From assembly GCA_015056125.1 (NCBI GenBank), contig SVGW01000009.1, positions 1 through 55,012 on the forward strand: a stretch of DNA of 55,012 bases, read 5' to 3'. The DNA comes from Clostridiales bacterium (lineage in GTDB: Bacteria > Bacillota > Clostridia > Christensenellales > Aristaeellaceae). Within the stretch, counting starts at the first letter, position 1. Each line of letters starts with the position of its first letter. The notes below the pieces were generated by a model. The model was not told where the DNA came from. It was given only the letters and a program-made list of their open reading frames with translations, and made no database searches. Both the position numbers and the translations under genes were made by a program. Below are positions 25,561 through 35,703 of this stretch, in pieces.

Positions 25561-26541
25561 TTGAGCAGGAGAAATTATACCCAGCGCCACCATCGTAGGC
25601 GCCGCAGCTATTCCTGGAAAAAAAAGCGAAGCCCGCTCCATCTGCTTCTGATCGCGCTGCTGGGAGGGCTATTGATCTTCAGCCTCTGGCAACTGATTTC
25701 CTACGGAGTGGATTATCTCAATGCGCAGCGCACCTCCGCTGAATTGCGCACCCTTTACTATGCCCCGGATCCTGAATCCCCCGCTCCCCAGCCAACGCCT
25801 TCGCCTACGGCGGAGCCCACTTCGCCCCCCATGCCCGAAATTCTTTCCCCGGTTTCCTCTCCCTTGCCCACGGCAGCCGCCAATTTGCCCACCCTTCGCT
25901 ATCCCACCAATTATTACGCCGCAGTCAACAGCCGCTTTCAGAAGCTGCAGCGGCAAAACGAGGATATTATCGGCTGGCTCACCATCGAGGATCTCTTGGA
26001 TGAAGCGGTGGTACAGCGGGATAACAGTTATTATCTCCGGCGGGATTACAGGGGCTATCACAACACCAACGGCGCCATTTTCCTGGAGGAAAGCTGCAGC
26101 CTGGCAAGCAGGCCCTATACCCTGATGCTCTATGGCCACAATATGAAAACCGGAGCAATGTTTGGCTGCCTGAGAAATTACGAAAATCTTTCCTTCTATA
26201 AAAATAATGCTTTTATCACCTTTGACACCGCCTATGAAAAGGGACGCTTCGTCATTTTTTCCATAACTACGGTGAGCCTGAAATCCTATGACCGTAATTA
26301 CCTGAACTTTGGCAAGGTGTATTCCAGCAACATTGCCTGCCGGCAGGAATCCATTGCCGCGCTGCAAGAGCTGAGCACTCACTACAGCTTTATCGATGTG
26401 CAGCCGGAAGATCAATTGCTTTTGCTGATCACCTGTGTGGATGATGATAGCGAACGGCGGATTGTGGCAGCCCGGCGCATCCGGGATGAGGAAACGGAAG
26501 AAGCCCTCCAGGCCCAGCTCAACAGGAGTTTCACCCACTAA
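25561..26541 (+). CDS. srtB: Class B sortase
   Basis: A 326-residue sortase. It starts with TTG at 25561, placed by AAAGGAGG 8 nt upstream; no ATG fits. The N-terminus is very basic, followed by one membrane helix (about 26-48) and a Pro/Thr/Ser-rich linker, so the catalytic domain is outside the cell. Catalytic residues: His in MLYGHNM, Cys in LLLITC, Arg in ERRIVAARRIR. Class B sortases attach proteins to peptidoglycan or pili. No protein with a sorting signal is seen in the window. It heads a likely operon with glycan-active genes. Confidence 0.87.
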   Translation: MSRRNYTQRHHRRRRSYSWKKKRSPLHLLLIALLGGLLIFSLWQLISYGVDYLNAQRTSAELRTLYYAPDPESPAPQPTPSPTAEPTSPPMPEILSPVSSPLPTAAANLPTLRYPTNYYAAVNSRFQKLQRQNEDIIGWLTIEDLLDEAVVQRDNSYYLRRDYRGYHNTNGAIFLEESCSLASRPYTLMLYGHNMKTGAMFGCLRNYENLSFYKNNAFITFDTAYEKGRFVIFSITTVSLKSYDRNYLNFGKVYSSNIACRQESIAALQELSTHYSFIDVQPEDQLLLLITCVDDDSERRIVAARRIRDEETEEALQAQLNRSFTH

Positions 26542-26556
26542 AAGGAGGTTCATCCC

Positions 26557-27453
26557 ATGGCTTTTGCCGATTTGCTTTGCCCTGCCGCTTTAGAATCCGG
26601 CTTTCGGATGGAAGGATACCACGTATGGTGCGGCTCCCCCATCCGAGGCGAGGATGGGCGCTATTATCTTTTTGCCTCCCGCTGGCCGGAAGAGACCCGC
26701 TTTCCCGAAGGCTATATGCATCATTCCGAAATTGTGCTGGCCGTGGCAGACGACCTTTCCCAGCCTTTTCAATATGTGAAAACCGTAATCAGCAAGCGCG
26801 ATCGGAAATATTGGGACGGCGAAATGGCCCATAATCCTCAAATTCTCAAAGTAAACGGGGAATATCTCCTCTTTTATATCGGCTCCCCTGACGGCCGCCA
26901 GGAAACCCGGGCCATCGGCATGGCCCGTTCTTCCTCCTTGACCGGAGAATTCCATCGCCCCGATTATCCCCTCCAGCTTCCGCCCAATGCCAATAACCCC
27001 GCCGTGTGCCAGGGCGGGGACGGCTGCCTGTATATGGCCTTTAGGGACGGGAAGCTGCGTATGTCCATTGCCAGGGCCGCCGGGCCGGATGCGCCCTTTG
27101 AAACGATCGCCTTTGATCTTTTCCCCGGCATCCGGGTAGAGGATCCCTTCCTTTTTTATCGGGACGGGCATTTTGAAATGCTGGCAGAGGATAACCAGGC
27201 AGGGCTGACCGGTCACTCCCGCTGGGGCGCGCATCTTCGCTCGGAGGACGGCGTCCGTTGGGAGAAAATGAATCCTCCCATCGCCTACGACCATACCCTG
27301 CGCTATGGGGACGGCTCCTGCCTGCAGGCCATCCGCCGGGAGCGGCCCCAGCTGCTTTTTGATGAAAACGGAAAAGCCATTGCTTTGTTTAACGGCGTAT
27401 TGGCCCAAGGAAAAAACACCTGGAATTATATTCAGCCCATCGATCGGTATTGA
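26557..27453 (+). CDS. GH43-like five-bladed beta-propeller glycosidase
   Basis: A 298-residue protein with the repeated blade pattern of clan GH-F/GH43-type propellers: HVWCGSPIRGEDGRYYLFAS, then GEMAHNPQILKVNGEYLLFY, GGDGCLYMAFRDG and VEDPFLFYRDGHFEML. Acidic residues in GEMAHNP and RVEDPF are candidates for the active site. No signal peptide, so it acts inside the cell. It follows the sortase gene by 15 nt with AAAGGAGG and precedes three esterases, so it probably handles a deacetylated or acetylated oligosaccharide with them. The fold is likely; the specific family number is uncertain. Confidence 0.7.
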   Translation: MAFADLLCPAALESGFRMEGYHVWCGSPIRGEDGRYYLFASRWPEETRFPEGYMHHSEIVLAVADDLSQPFQYVKTVISKRDRKYWDGEMAHNPQILKVNGEYLLFYIGSPDGRQETRAIGMARSSSLTGEFHRPDYPLQLPPNANNPAVCQGGDGCLYMAFRDGKLRMSIARAAGPDAPFETIAFDLFPGIRVEDPFLFYRDGHFEMLAEDNQAGLTGHSRWGAHLRSEDGVRWEKMNPPIAYDHTLRYGDGSCLQAIRRERPQLLFDENGKAIALFNGVLAQGKNTWNYIQPIDRY

Positions 27454-27468
27454 TTTGGAGGCATGCTT

Positions 27469-28485
27469 ATGAAATGGTATCATTTAACGGATGCGCCTTT
27501 GCAGATCCACGGCCTGGCGGTGAAAAAATGGCAGAAGTATTTCCGGCTTCCTGAAGAAATCATCGATCAGGTGAATGAAAAAGTGACCTTCCTGGCTACC
27601 TATTCCGCCGGGGGCCGCATTCGCTTCCGCACCGATTCTCCGGTGATCGAAATGCGCCATTCGGTGGCCAATATCACGCTGGCGGGCCCCGGCACGGGCA
27701 TCATCGGCCGCTCCGGCGCGGATTGCTATGTGGATGGCATTTTCCGGGGCAACCGTCCCCGGGCATTTGATTCTGCCCTGCTCACCACCCACATCGTAAA
27801 AGAGCCCTGCATGCAGGATGTGGAAATCTATCTGCCCGCCTTCAATCGCCTGCTCACCTTTGAAATCGGCGTAGAGGATGGGGCCAAAGTGGAAGCCCCC
27901 CGGCCCTATACCGTTCAAAAGCCCATCGTTTTTTACGGTTCCTCCATCACCCACGGCGAAGCCGCCTCCCATCCCGGGAACAGCTATGCATCCCAGGTAG
28001 CCCGGAAGCTGGATGCCGATTTTATCAATCTTGGCTTTGCCGGAGCCGCCCGGGGCGAGCAGATCATGGCCGATTACATTGCCGGCCTTGATATGAGCCT
28101 GTTTGTATTGGATTATGACCACAACGCCCCCTCCGTGGAGCATCTTCAAAACACCCATTACAATTTCTATGAAACCGTGCGGAAAGCCCAGCCCCTCCTC
28201 CCCATCCTCATGATGTCCAAGCCCGATTTTGAGGGGAATCATACATCCGCCGCCCGCCAGACAAATATTCTCCGCCGGGCCGTGATTCAATCCACCTGGG
28301 AAAAAGCCCGGAAAAACGGGGATCAAAACGTTTACTTCCTGGACGGGGAAACCTTCTTTGGCACGAAGGATCGGGATTTATGCACGTCCGACCTTACCCA
28401 CCCCAACGATCTGGGCTTTTATCGCATGGCCCAGGTCATTGCACCCACGATAGAAAAAATTCTGGCAAACCCAATGGAGGAATGA
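27469..28485 (+). CDS. SGNH/GDSL hydrolase, tandem copy 1
   Basis: A 338-residue esterase. Residues 1 to about 145 form a beta-sandwich with GADCYV (GxDLY-type N-domain); the rest is an SGNH hydrolase with YGSSITHG (Ser159 as nucleophile), NLGFAG (block II), DYDHNAP (block III) and SDLTHPNDLGF (catalytic Asp/His). The start is the ATG at 27469, 7 nt after GGAGG; this gives the same MKWY beginning as the two paralogues. Cytoplasmic; probably a carbohydrate O-acyl (acetyl) esterase. The last codons contain the ribosome site of copy 2. Confidence 0.85.
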   Translation: MKWYHLTDAPLQIHGLAVKKWQKYFRLPEEIIDQVNEKVTFLATYSAGGRIRFRTDSPVIEMRHSVANITLAGPGTGIIGRSGADCYVDGIFRGNRPRAFDSALLTTHIVKEPCMQDVEIYLPAFNRLLTFEIGVEDGAKVEAPRPYTVQKPIVFYGSSITHGEAASHPGNSYASQVARKLDADFINLGFAGAARGEQIMADYIAGLDMSLFVLDYDHNAPSVEHLQNTHYNFYETVRKAQPLLPILMMSKPDFEGNHTSAARQTNILRRAVIQSTWEKARKNGDQNVYFLDGETFFGTKDRDLCTSDLTHPNDLGFYRMAQVIAPTIEKILANPMEE

Positions 28486-28488
28486 AAA

Positions 28489-29496
28489 ATGAAATGGTAT
28501 GACTTAACCGACGCCCCCTTACAGATTCACGGCCTGGCCGTCAAGAAAGGCACAAAATTCTTCCGGCTGCCGGAAGATATCATCGATCAGGTAAACGACG
28601 GGGTCACCAGGCTGGCCACCTTTCCTGCGGGCGGGCGCATCCGCTTCCGCACCGATTCCCCGGTGATTGAAATCCGCCACAACGTCACCGTGGTGCCCCT
28701 GGGGGGCGCCGGGGAGGGTACCATCGGCCGCTCGGGCATGTCCTGCTATGTGAACGGCACCCTCCGGGGCAACAACCCTGTAAGCACAGATTCCGCCCTG
28801 CTCATTCTCCGCGTCAAAAAGCAGGCTGAAATGCAGGATGTGGATATCTATATGCCCATCCTCAACCGGGTGATCACCTGCGAGATCGGGGTGGAGGATG
28901 GAGCAAAAGTAGAATCACCCCGGCCCTATACCATTGAAAAGCCTATCGTGTTTTACGGCTCCTCCATCACCAACGGCGCCGCTGCCTCCCATCCCGGCAT
29001 CAATTATGTGGCCCGGGTATGCCGCCGCCTGGACGCTGATTTTATCAACCTGGGCTTTGCCGGAGCCGCCAAGGGAGAACAGATCATGGCCGATTATATC
29101 GCCGGCCTCCAAATGAGCCTGTTCGTATTGGATTACGATCATAACGCCCCCACGGTGGAGCATCTTGAAAGCACCCACTACAATTTCTATGAAACCGTGC
29201 GCAAGGCCCAGCCTTCCCTCCCCATCCTTATGATATCCAAGCCCGATTTTGACGGCAACTTCACCAAAGAAGCCAAGGAATACAACGCTCGCCGCCGGGC
29301 CGTGATCCAGGCCACCTACGATAAAGCCCGGAAAAACGGCGATAAAAACGTATACTTTATCGATGGCGAAACCCTCTTTGGCACCGAGGATCGGGAAAGC
29401 TGCACCTCCGATCTTTGCCATCCCAATGACCTGGGCTTCTATCGCATGGCCAATGTGGTGACGCCCGTGGTGGAAAAAATTCTTAAAAAAGCATAA
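28489..29496 (+). CDS. SGNH/GDSL hydrolase, tandem copy 2
   Basis: A 335-residue paralogue of the previous gene with the same two-domain layout. It keeps YGSSITNG (Ser159), NLGFAG, DYDHNAP and SDLCHPNDLGF. The N-domain motif reads GMSCYV instead of GADCYV, so the acidic residue is lost there. It begins 3 nt after copy 1 and has GGAGG at 8 nt. Probably a cytoplasmic carbohydrate esterase with different specificity from its neighbours. Confidence 0.85.
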   Translation: MKWYDLTDAPLQIHGLAVKKGTKFFRLPEDIIDQVNDGVTRLATFPAGGRIRFRTDSPVIEIRHNVTVVPLGGAGEGTIGRSGMSCYVNGTLRGNNPVSTDSALLILRVKKQAEMQDVDIYMPILNRVITCEIGVEDGAKVESPRPYTIEKPIVFYGSSITNGAAASHPGINYVARVCRRLDADFINLGFAGAAKGEQIMADYIAGLQMSLFVLDYDHNAPTVEHLESTHYNFYETVRKAQPSLPILMISKPDFDGNFTKEAKEYNARRRAVIQATYDKARKNGDKNVYFIDGETLFGTEDRESCTSDLCHPNDLGFYRMANVVTPVVEKILKKA

Positions 29497-29511
29497 GGAG
29501 GGAAGCGAACT

Positions 29512-30519
29512 ATGAAGTGGTATAAATTAACTGACGCCCCTTTGCAGATTCACGGCCTGGCCGTAAAAGAAGGAAAGAAATTTTTCCGGCTGCCGGAAGA
29601 TATGATGGACAAGGTGAACGACCGCATTCCCCGGCTTGCCACTTATCCTGCCGGCGGGCGCATCCGCTTCCGCACCGATTCCCCGGTAATCGAGATGCGC
29701 TATTCCGTCACTGCCCTGCCCCTGCACGGCCATAGTGCGGGCATCATCGGCCGCGCAGGAGCCGATTGCTATGTGAACGGCATCATGCGAGGCAACCGTC
29801 CCAAGGATCTGACCTCCGCCCTGTTTTTCACCCGGGTGCAAAAGGAAAATGAAATGCAGGATGTGGATATCTATCTTCCCATCATGACCCGGGTTATCAC
29901 CTTTGAAATCGGCGTGGAAGACGATGCCCGGGTAGAAGCCCCCCGGCCTTATACCATCGAAAAGCCCATCGTATTCTACGGCTCCTCCATCACCAATGGC
30001 GCTGCCGCTTCCCATCCCGGCAACAATTATGTGGCCCGAGTGGCCCGGCACATGGACGCTGATTTTATCAATCTGGGCTTTGCCGGCGCTGCCAAAGGCG
30101 AGCAAATTATGGCCGATTACATTGCTGGCCTTGATATGAGCCTGTTTGTATTGGATTATGACCACAACGCCCCCACCGTGGAGCATCTTGAAAGCACCCA
30201 CTACAATTTCTATGAAACCGTGCGAAAGGCTCAGCCCAAGCTGCCCATCATCATGCTCTCCAGGCCCAATTTTGACGGGCACTACCTGGAAGAAGACCTG
30301 CAGGATCATATCCGCCGCCGGGATGTTGTCCGCTCCACTTATGAGAAGGCCAGAAAGAACGGCGACGAAAACGTATACTTCATTGACGGCGAAACCCTCT
30401 TTGGCACCCATGAGCGGGATTCCTGCACCTCCGACACCACCCACCCCAATGACCTGGGCTTCTATCGCATGGCCCAGGCCGTGATTCCCGTCGTAGAAAA
30501 CATTTTCAAAAAAGCATGA
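29512..30519 (+). CDS. SGNH/GDSL hydrolase, tandem copy 3
   Basis: A 335-residue paralogue with all SGNH blocks (YGSSITNG, Ser159; NLGFAG; DYDHNAP; SDTTHPNDLGF) and GADCYV in the N-domain. The ribosome site AAGGAGG lies upstream of the ATG. Its stop codon overlaps the trmO start (ATGA), so translation is coupled. Some segments are closer to copy 1 at the DNA level and others to copy 2, which suggests gene conversion among the three. Confidence 0.85.
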   Translation: MKWYKLTDAPLQIHGLAVKEGKKFFRLPEDMMDKVNDRIPRLATYPAGGRIRFRTDSPVIEMRYSVTALPLHGHSAGIIGRAGADCYVNGIMRGNRPKDLTSALFFTRVQKENEMQDVDIYLPIMTRVITFEIGVEDDARVEAPRPYTIEKPIVFYGSSITNGAAASHPGNNYVARVARHMDADFINLGFAGAAKGEQIMADYIAGLDMSLFVLDYDHNAPTVEHLESTHYNFYETVRKAQPKLPIIMLSRPNFDGHYLEEDLQDHIRRRDVVRSTYEKARKNGDENVYFIDGETLFGTHERDSCTSDTTHPNDLGFYRMAQAVIPVVENIFKKA

Positions 30520-31190
30520 AAATCATCGCACACATCCACAATGATTTCCCCACCAAATTCGGGGTACCCCGGCAAAGCGGCCTGGTGCCCCAGGCCCAAT
30601 CCGTCATCGTATTTGAGCCGGAATACAGGGTAGCGGAAGCCCTGCGGGGCATGGAAGGCTATTCCCACCTTTGGCTGATCTGGGAATTTCATCAGGCCAA
30701 AAGGGAGGCTTGGTCCCCCACCGTGCGCCCGCCGCGGCTGGGAGGCAACACGCGCATGGGGGTGTTTGCCACCCGCTCCCCCTTCCGCCCCAATCCGATC
30801 GGGCTCAGCTGTGTAAAGCTGGAAACAATCAAAAAGGATGAAAAGCTGGGCACGGTGCTTTGGGTATCCGGGGCAGATCTGATGGACGGCACCCCCATTT
30901 ATGATATCAAGCCCTATCTCCCCTATGCAGATTGCCGCCCGGAAGCCACCGGCGGATTTGCCCATGAGGTGCTTTCCCACGCTCTGGATGTAAGCTTTCC
31001 AGAAGAATTCCTGGCGCTGGTGCCCCCTTCCCAGCAGAAAGCCCTGATGGCCGTGCTTTCCCAGGATCCCCGCCCCGGCTATCAGCACGACCCCAACCGT
31101 ATGTACGGCTTTCCCTTTGGTGATCTGGAAATTCGCTTTAAAGTGGAAGAAAATCATCTCACCGTATGCCAGGTTGAAAAAATCCGATAA
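30516..31190 (+). CDS. trmO: tRNA (N6-threonylcarbamoyladenosine(37)-N6)-methyltransferase TrmO
   Basis: A 224-residue protein of the TsaA/TrmO family, which methylates t6A37 in certain tRNAs using S-adenosylmethionine. The family signatures GVFATRSPFRPNPIGLS and DGTPIYDIKPYLPYAD are complete, and PRQSGL lies near the N-terminus. The C-terminal extension ends in a YGFPFGDLEIRF segment, as in other members. It overlaps the third esterase by 4 nt. The link with esterases looks like operon hitch-hiking, not function. Confidence 0.93.
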   Translation: MKIIAHIHNDFPTKFGVPRQSGLVPQAQSVIVFEPEYRVAEALRGMEGYSHLWLIWEFHQAKREAWSPTVRPPRLGGNTRMGVFATRSPFRPNPIGLSCVKLETIKKDEKLGTVLWVSGADLMDGTPIYDIKPYLPYADCRPEATGGFAHEVLSHALDVSFPEEFLALVPPSQQKALMAVLSQDPRPGYQHDPNRMYGFPFGDLEIRFKVEENHLTVCQVEKIR

Positions 31191-31253
31191 CGGCTCCGTT
31201 CCCCTTTTTTCTCTTTTTCATATACATGAAAAGGGAAAGGAGGGGATTTTTTC

Positions 31254-31502
31254 ATGAACATTTTGCTTTGGATCATTCTGGGGGCACTGGCGGGCTATTT
31301 GGCCAGCCTGATCATGGGCGGCGGCCGAAGCTGGCTGGCCAATGTGATCATCGGCGTATTGGGCGCAGGCATCGGCGGCTTTGTGGCCTCCCTGCTGGGC
31401 CTTGGCGGCGTGACGGGCTTTAATCTCTATAGCCTGCTGGTTGCCGTAGCAGGCGCCTGCCTGCTGCTGGGGCTATTCAATCTGCTCAAAAAAACCCTGT
31501 AA
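31254..31502 (+). CDS. GlsB/YeaQ/YmgE-type small membrane protein
   Basis: An 82-residue very hydrophobic protein with three predicted helices and the Gly-rich pattern of transglycosylase-associated/GlsB stress membrane proteins (ALAGYLASLIMGGG, then NVIIGVLGAGIGGFVASLLG). A strong AAAGGAGGGG site precedes the ATG. The biochemical role is unknown; homologues are often stress induced. Confidence 0.85.
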   Translation: MNILLWIILGALAGYLASLIMGGGRSWLANVIIGVLGAGIGGFVASLLGLGGVTGFNLYSLLVAVAGACLLLGLFNLLKKTL

Positions 31503-31824
31503 TGCTTTCTACCTACGCGAGCCTGGGGCGCTCCTTGGAGGGCGCCCCTCAAATCAATGCCCAAGTCAATGATTTGGCAGACTGAGACAAACCCTGCAAG
31601 TCAAGGCGGCGAGGCTGCAAAAAAGGGAGCTTACATAGACGTAAGTGACCGCATTTTGCAGCCGACGCCAACACAGAAAGCAAAAATGGCCGCATGATTG
31701 CAGCCATTTTTGCGTTTGCGGGGTTTGTCAGCAGTCTGGGGGGCGCTCCTTGGAGGGGCGCCCCTTTCTTTGCCGTATTCTGGCGGGCCATGGAAAAAAA
31801 CATGGAAATAATATGTGAGGACTA
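31503..31824. other. Gene-free stretch with nested palindromic element
   Basis: This gap between the GlsB gene and the heat-shock promoter has no credible gene. It contains two copies of a GGGGCGCTCCTTGGAGGGCGCCCC hairpin, abbreviated here as GGGGCGCTCC...GCGCCCC, at 31525-31548 and 31738-31764. They flank the inverted-repeat element at 31578-31738. Confidence 0.6.
31578..31738. repeat. 161-bp miniature inverted-repeat element
   Basis: The ends are CAGACTGAGACAAACCCTGC and the inverse of CAGACTGCTGACAAACCCCGC, a terminal inverted repeat of about 20 bp with a few differences. Inside are GCTGCAAAA.../...TTTTGCAGC around a GCTTAC/GTAAGT dyad, and GCAAAAATGGC pairing with GCCATTTTTGC. No coding capacity. 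The window's first bases (CAGACTGTCAAAAAACCCC) look like one end of a related copy. Confidence 0.65.
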
Positions 31825-31853
31825 TTGACATTCCCAGAAAAACGTGCTATCCT
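31825..31853 (+). promoter_or_regulatory. Sigma-A promoter of the hrcA operon
   Basis: A perfect TTGACA (31825-31830), a 17-nt spacer and TATCCT (31848-31853), just upstream of the CIRCE operator. Confidence 0.85.
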
Positions 31854-31863
31854 AACACCGTGA

Positions 31864-31890
31864 TTAGCACTCGTCAATCGAGAGTGCTAA
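31864..31890 (+). promoter_or_regulatory. CIRCE operator (HrcA binding site)
   Basis: TTAGCACTC (31864-31872), 9 nt, GAGTGCTAA (31882-31890): a perfect match to the CIRCE consensus. It lies at the probable transcription start, so HrcA binding would block the chaperone operon at normal temperature. Confidence 0.97.
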
Positions 31891-31915
31891 CAACCAGGAA
31901 AGGAGGGAATCCTGC

Positions 31916-32935
31916 ATGAGCAGCGGCCAGATGGACGCACGCAAGGAAAGAATCCTGCGCGCCATCATTGATGACTATATCCTCACTGCCATGCCCGTGG
32001 GTTCCCGCACCATCTCCCGCAAATATGAAACCAATCTTTCCAGTGCTACCATCCGCAATGAAATGAGCGATCTGGAAGAACTGGGCTATCTGGCCCAGCC
32101 CCATGTATCCGCCGGGCGCGTGCCCAGCCACAAGGCCTATCGGCTGTATGTGAATGATCTGCTGGGGGCCAGCGCCTTGCCCCAGGATGATCAGGCCCGA
32201 GCCTATTTTTCCCAGCGGGTGCGCCAAATGGAGGATGTGATTACCAGCGCAGCCCAGGCCATTTCCGAAATCACCCGGTACACCGCCGTGGTGATGATGC
32301 CCAAGCAGCTGGAAATGCGGGTATCCTGCCTGCAATTGGTGCCCATGCCAAGGGGCGCCGCGTTGCTGGTGATCGTCACCGATACCGGCGCTATCCGGGA
32401 TACGGTGATCCGGGTTTCTGAAAATCTGGATGGAGACGCCCTCTATGCCATCTCCCGGATGCTCACTGAGCGCCTGGCCGGCCGCACCCTCAAGCAGGTG
32501 CAGGAGATGCTGGGTGCCTTCTCCCGTCAGGGCGGCGCCAACGCCCGGGTGCTGGAAGGCATTGCGGCCCTGGCTGAACAGATGGAAAAGCAAAGCGCCA
32601 CCGATACCGTCACCGTGGGAGGCTCCCACAATATTCTGAATTATCCCGAGTATTCCGATGTGGAAAAAGCCCGCGCTTTCTTATCCGTGCTGGAAGAAAA
32701 GGATCGGCTGATGGAGCTAATTTCCGGTGGCGAAGCGGCCTTTACCGTGCGCATCGGCCCGGAAACGGGAATTAAGGAAATGGCGGATTGCTCCGTAGTC
32801 ACCGCCAGCTATCAGGTAGGTGCCGGCCACCGGGGCGCTATTGGCGTCATCGGCCCCACGAGAATGCCCTATGGGCGGGTATTATCCGCCTTAAGCGCCG
32901 TCGGCAGCGCGCTGAGCGAACTGCTGGGCGAATAA
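31916..32935 (+). CDS. hrcA: Heat-inducible transcription repressor HrcA
   Basis: A 339-residue repressor. The winged HTH at the N-terminus (ILRAIIDDYILTAMPVGSRTISRKY, shortened here) and SSATIRNEMSDLEELGYL are classic. The C-terminal part has the GAF-like fold ending IGVIGPTRMPYGRVLSALSAV. It binds the CIRCE site just upstream and represses its own operon. First gene of hrcA-grpE-dnaK-dnaJ. Confidence 0.96.
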   Translation: MSSGQMDARKERILRAIIDDYILTAMPVGSRTISRKYETNLSSATIRNEMSDLEELGYLAQPHVSAGRVPSHKAYRLYVNDLLGASALPQDDQARAYFSQRVRQMEDVITSAAQAISEITRYTAVVMMPKQLEMRVSCLQLVPMPRGAALLVIVTDTGAIRDTVIRVSENLDGDALYAISRMLTERLAGRTLKQVQEMLGAFSRQGGANARVLEGIAALAEQMEKQSATDTVTVGGSHNILNYPEYSDVEKARAFLSVLEEKDRLMELISGGEAAFTVRIGPETGIKEMADCSVVTASYQVGAGHRGAIGVIGPTRMPYGRVLSALSAVGSALSELLGE

Positions 32936-32956
32936 CTGAGGAACGAGGAAACGAAA

Positions 32957-33521
32957 ATGGCTTTTAAAAAGAAGAACGCCGCCGAAGGGGAAGAAAAGGT
33001 GGAAACGCCAGAAGTGACCCCGGAGGAAGAAACGATTCAGGAAGCGCCCGCTGAAGAAGCAGTGGAAGCCACCGAAGAAAATGATCAGCTCAAAGCCGTT
33101 CAGGCCCAGGCAGAAGAATACCTGAATATGGCCCAGCGGGTGCAGGCGGATTTTGAAAATTATCGCCGCCGCACCAAGGCCACCCGCGCCGAAGCCTTTG
33201 AGGATGGCGCCCGGGAAGTGATTAAGCAGCTTTTGCCGGTGGTAGATAATCTGGAGCGCGCCATCGCCCAGGAAACCACCGATGAAGCCATGGTCACCGG
33301 GGTGAAAATGGTGTATCGTCAGCTGATGGATACCCTGGAAAAGCGGGGCGTTACGGTGATTGACCGGGCCGGGGAAAAATTTGACCCCAACCTGGAAAAT
33401 GCCGTGATGCAGGGCACCGCCGATGAGGGCGAACCCGGCACCGTGTGCACCGTGCTCCAGAAGGGCTATAAGCTGGGTGAAACCGTGATTCGCCACGCGA
33501 TGGTAAAAGTAGTCGCGGAAT

Positions 33522-33523
<2 letters not shown>
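32957..33523 (+). CDS. grpE: Nucleotide exchange factor GrpE
   Basis: A 188-residue co-chaperone. An acidic N-terminal tail (about 1-50) is followed by the long coiled-coil dimerisation helix and the signature FENYRRRTKATRAEA; the beta-domain ends VLQKGYKLGETVIRHAMVKV. It releases ADP from DnaK. It begins 21 nt after hrcA. Its TAA stop overlaps the left end of a small inverted-repeat element (33522-33621). Confidence 0.96.
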
Positions 33524-35497
<1,974 letters not shown>

Positions 35498-35511
35498 TTG
35501 ATCTTATGAAC

Positions 35512-35540
35512 CAGGGGAAACCCATTCCGGGTTTCCCCTG
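35512..35540 (+). promoter_or_regulatory. Strong hairpin between dnaK and dnaJ
   Basis: CAGGGGAAACCC (35512-35523) and GGGTTTCCCCTG (35529-35540) form a perfect 12-bp stem with a 5-nt loop, 14 nt after the dnaK stop. No T tract follows, so it is more likely an attenuator, a processing or mRNA-protecting structure than a full terminator. Confidence 0.65.
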
Positions 35541-35543
35541 AAA

Positions 35544-35682
35544 TTCGGAATGCGGAATTCGGAATGCGGAATTATAGTTTGTCAATCAGTTATCCGATTC
35601 TTGCCTCCTTCTATCAATGAAAGGGTAGGAAAGGAAATGAAAAACATCCTTTCATTCCGAATTTCGCATTCCGAATTCCGAA
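35544..35682. repeat. 139-bp inverted-repeat element between dnaK and dnaJ
   Basis: The ends (35544-35572 and 35654-35682) are inverted 29-bp copies with 25 paired positions. Each end consists of short near-tandem units of the type ATTCGGAATGCGGA. The build matches the grpE-dnaK element but the sequence is different. Confidence 0.75.
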
Positions 35683-35703
35683 CTTGCACCAGAGGGGTTT
35701 GTA

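Noticed and set aside
31864-31890. Possible additional heat-shock (CtsR or sigma-B) sites
   Set aside because: Only the CIRCE site is present; no CtsR heptad repeat or sigma-B box was found near the operon.
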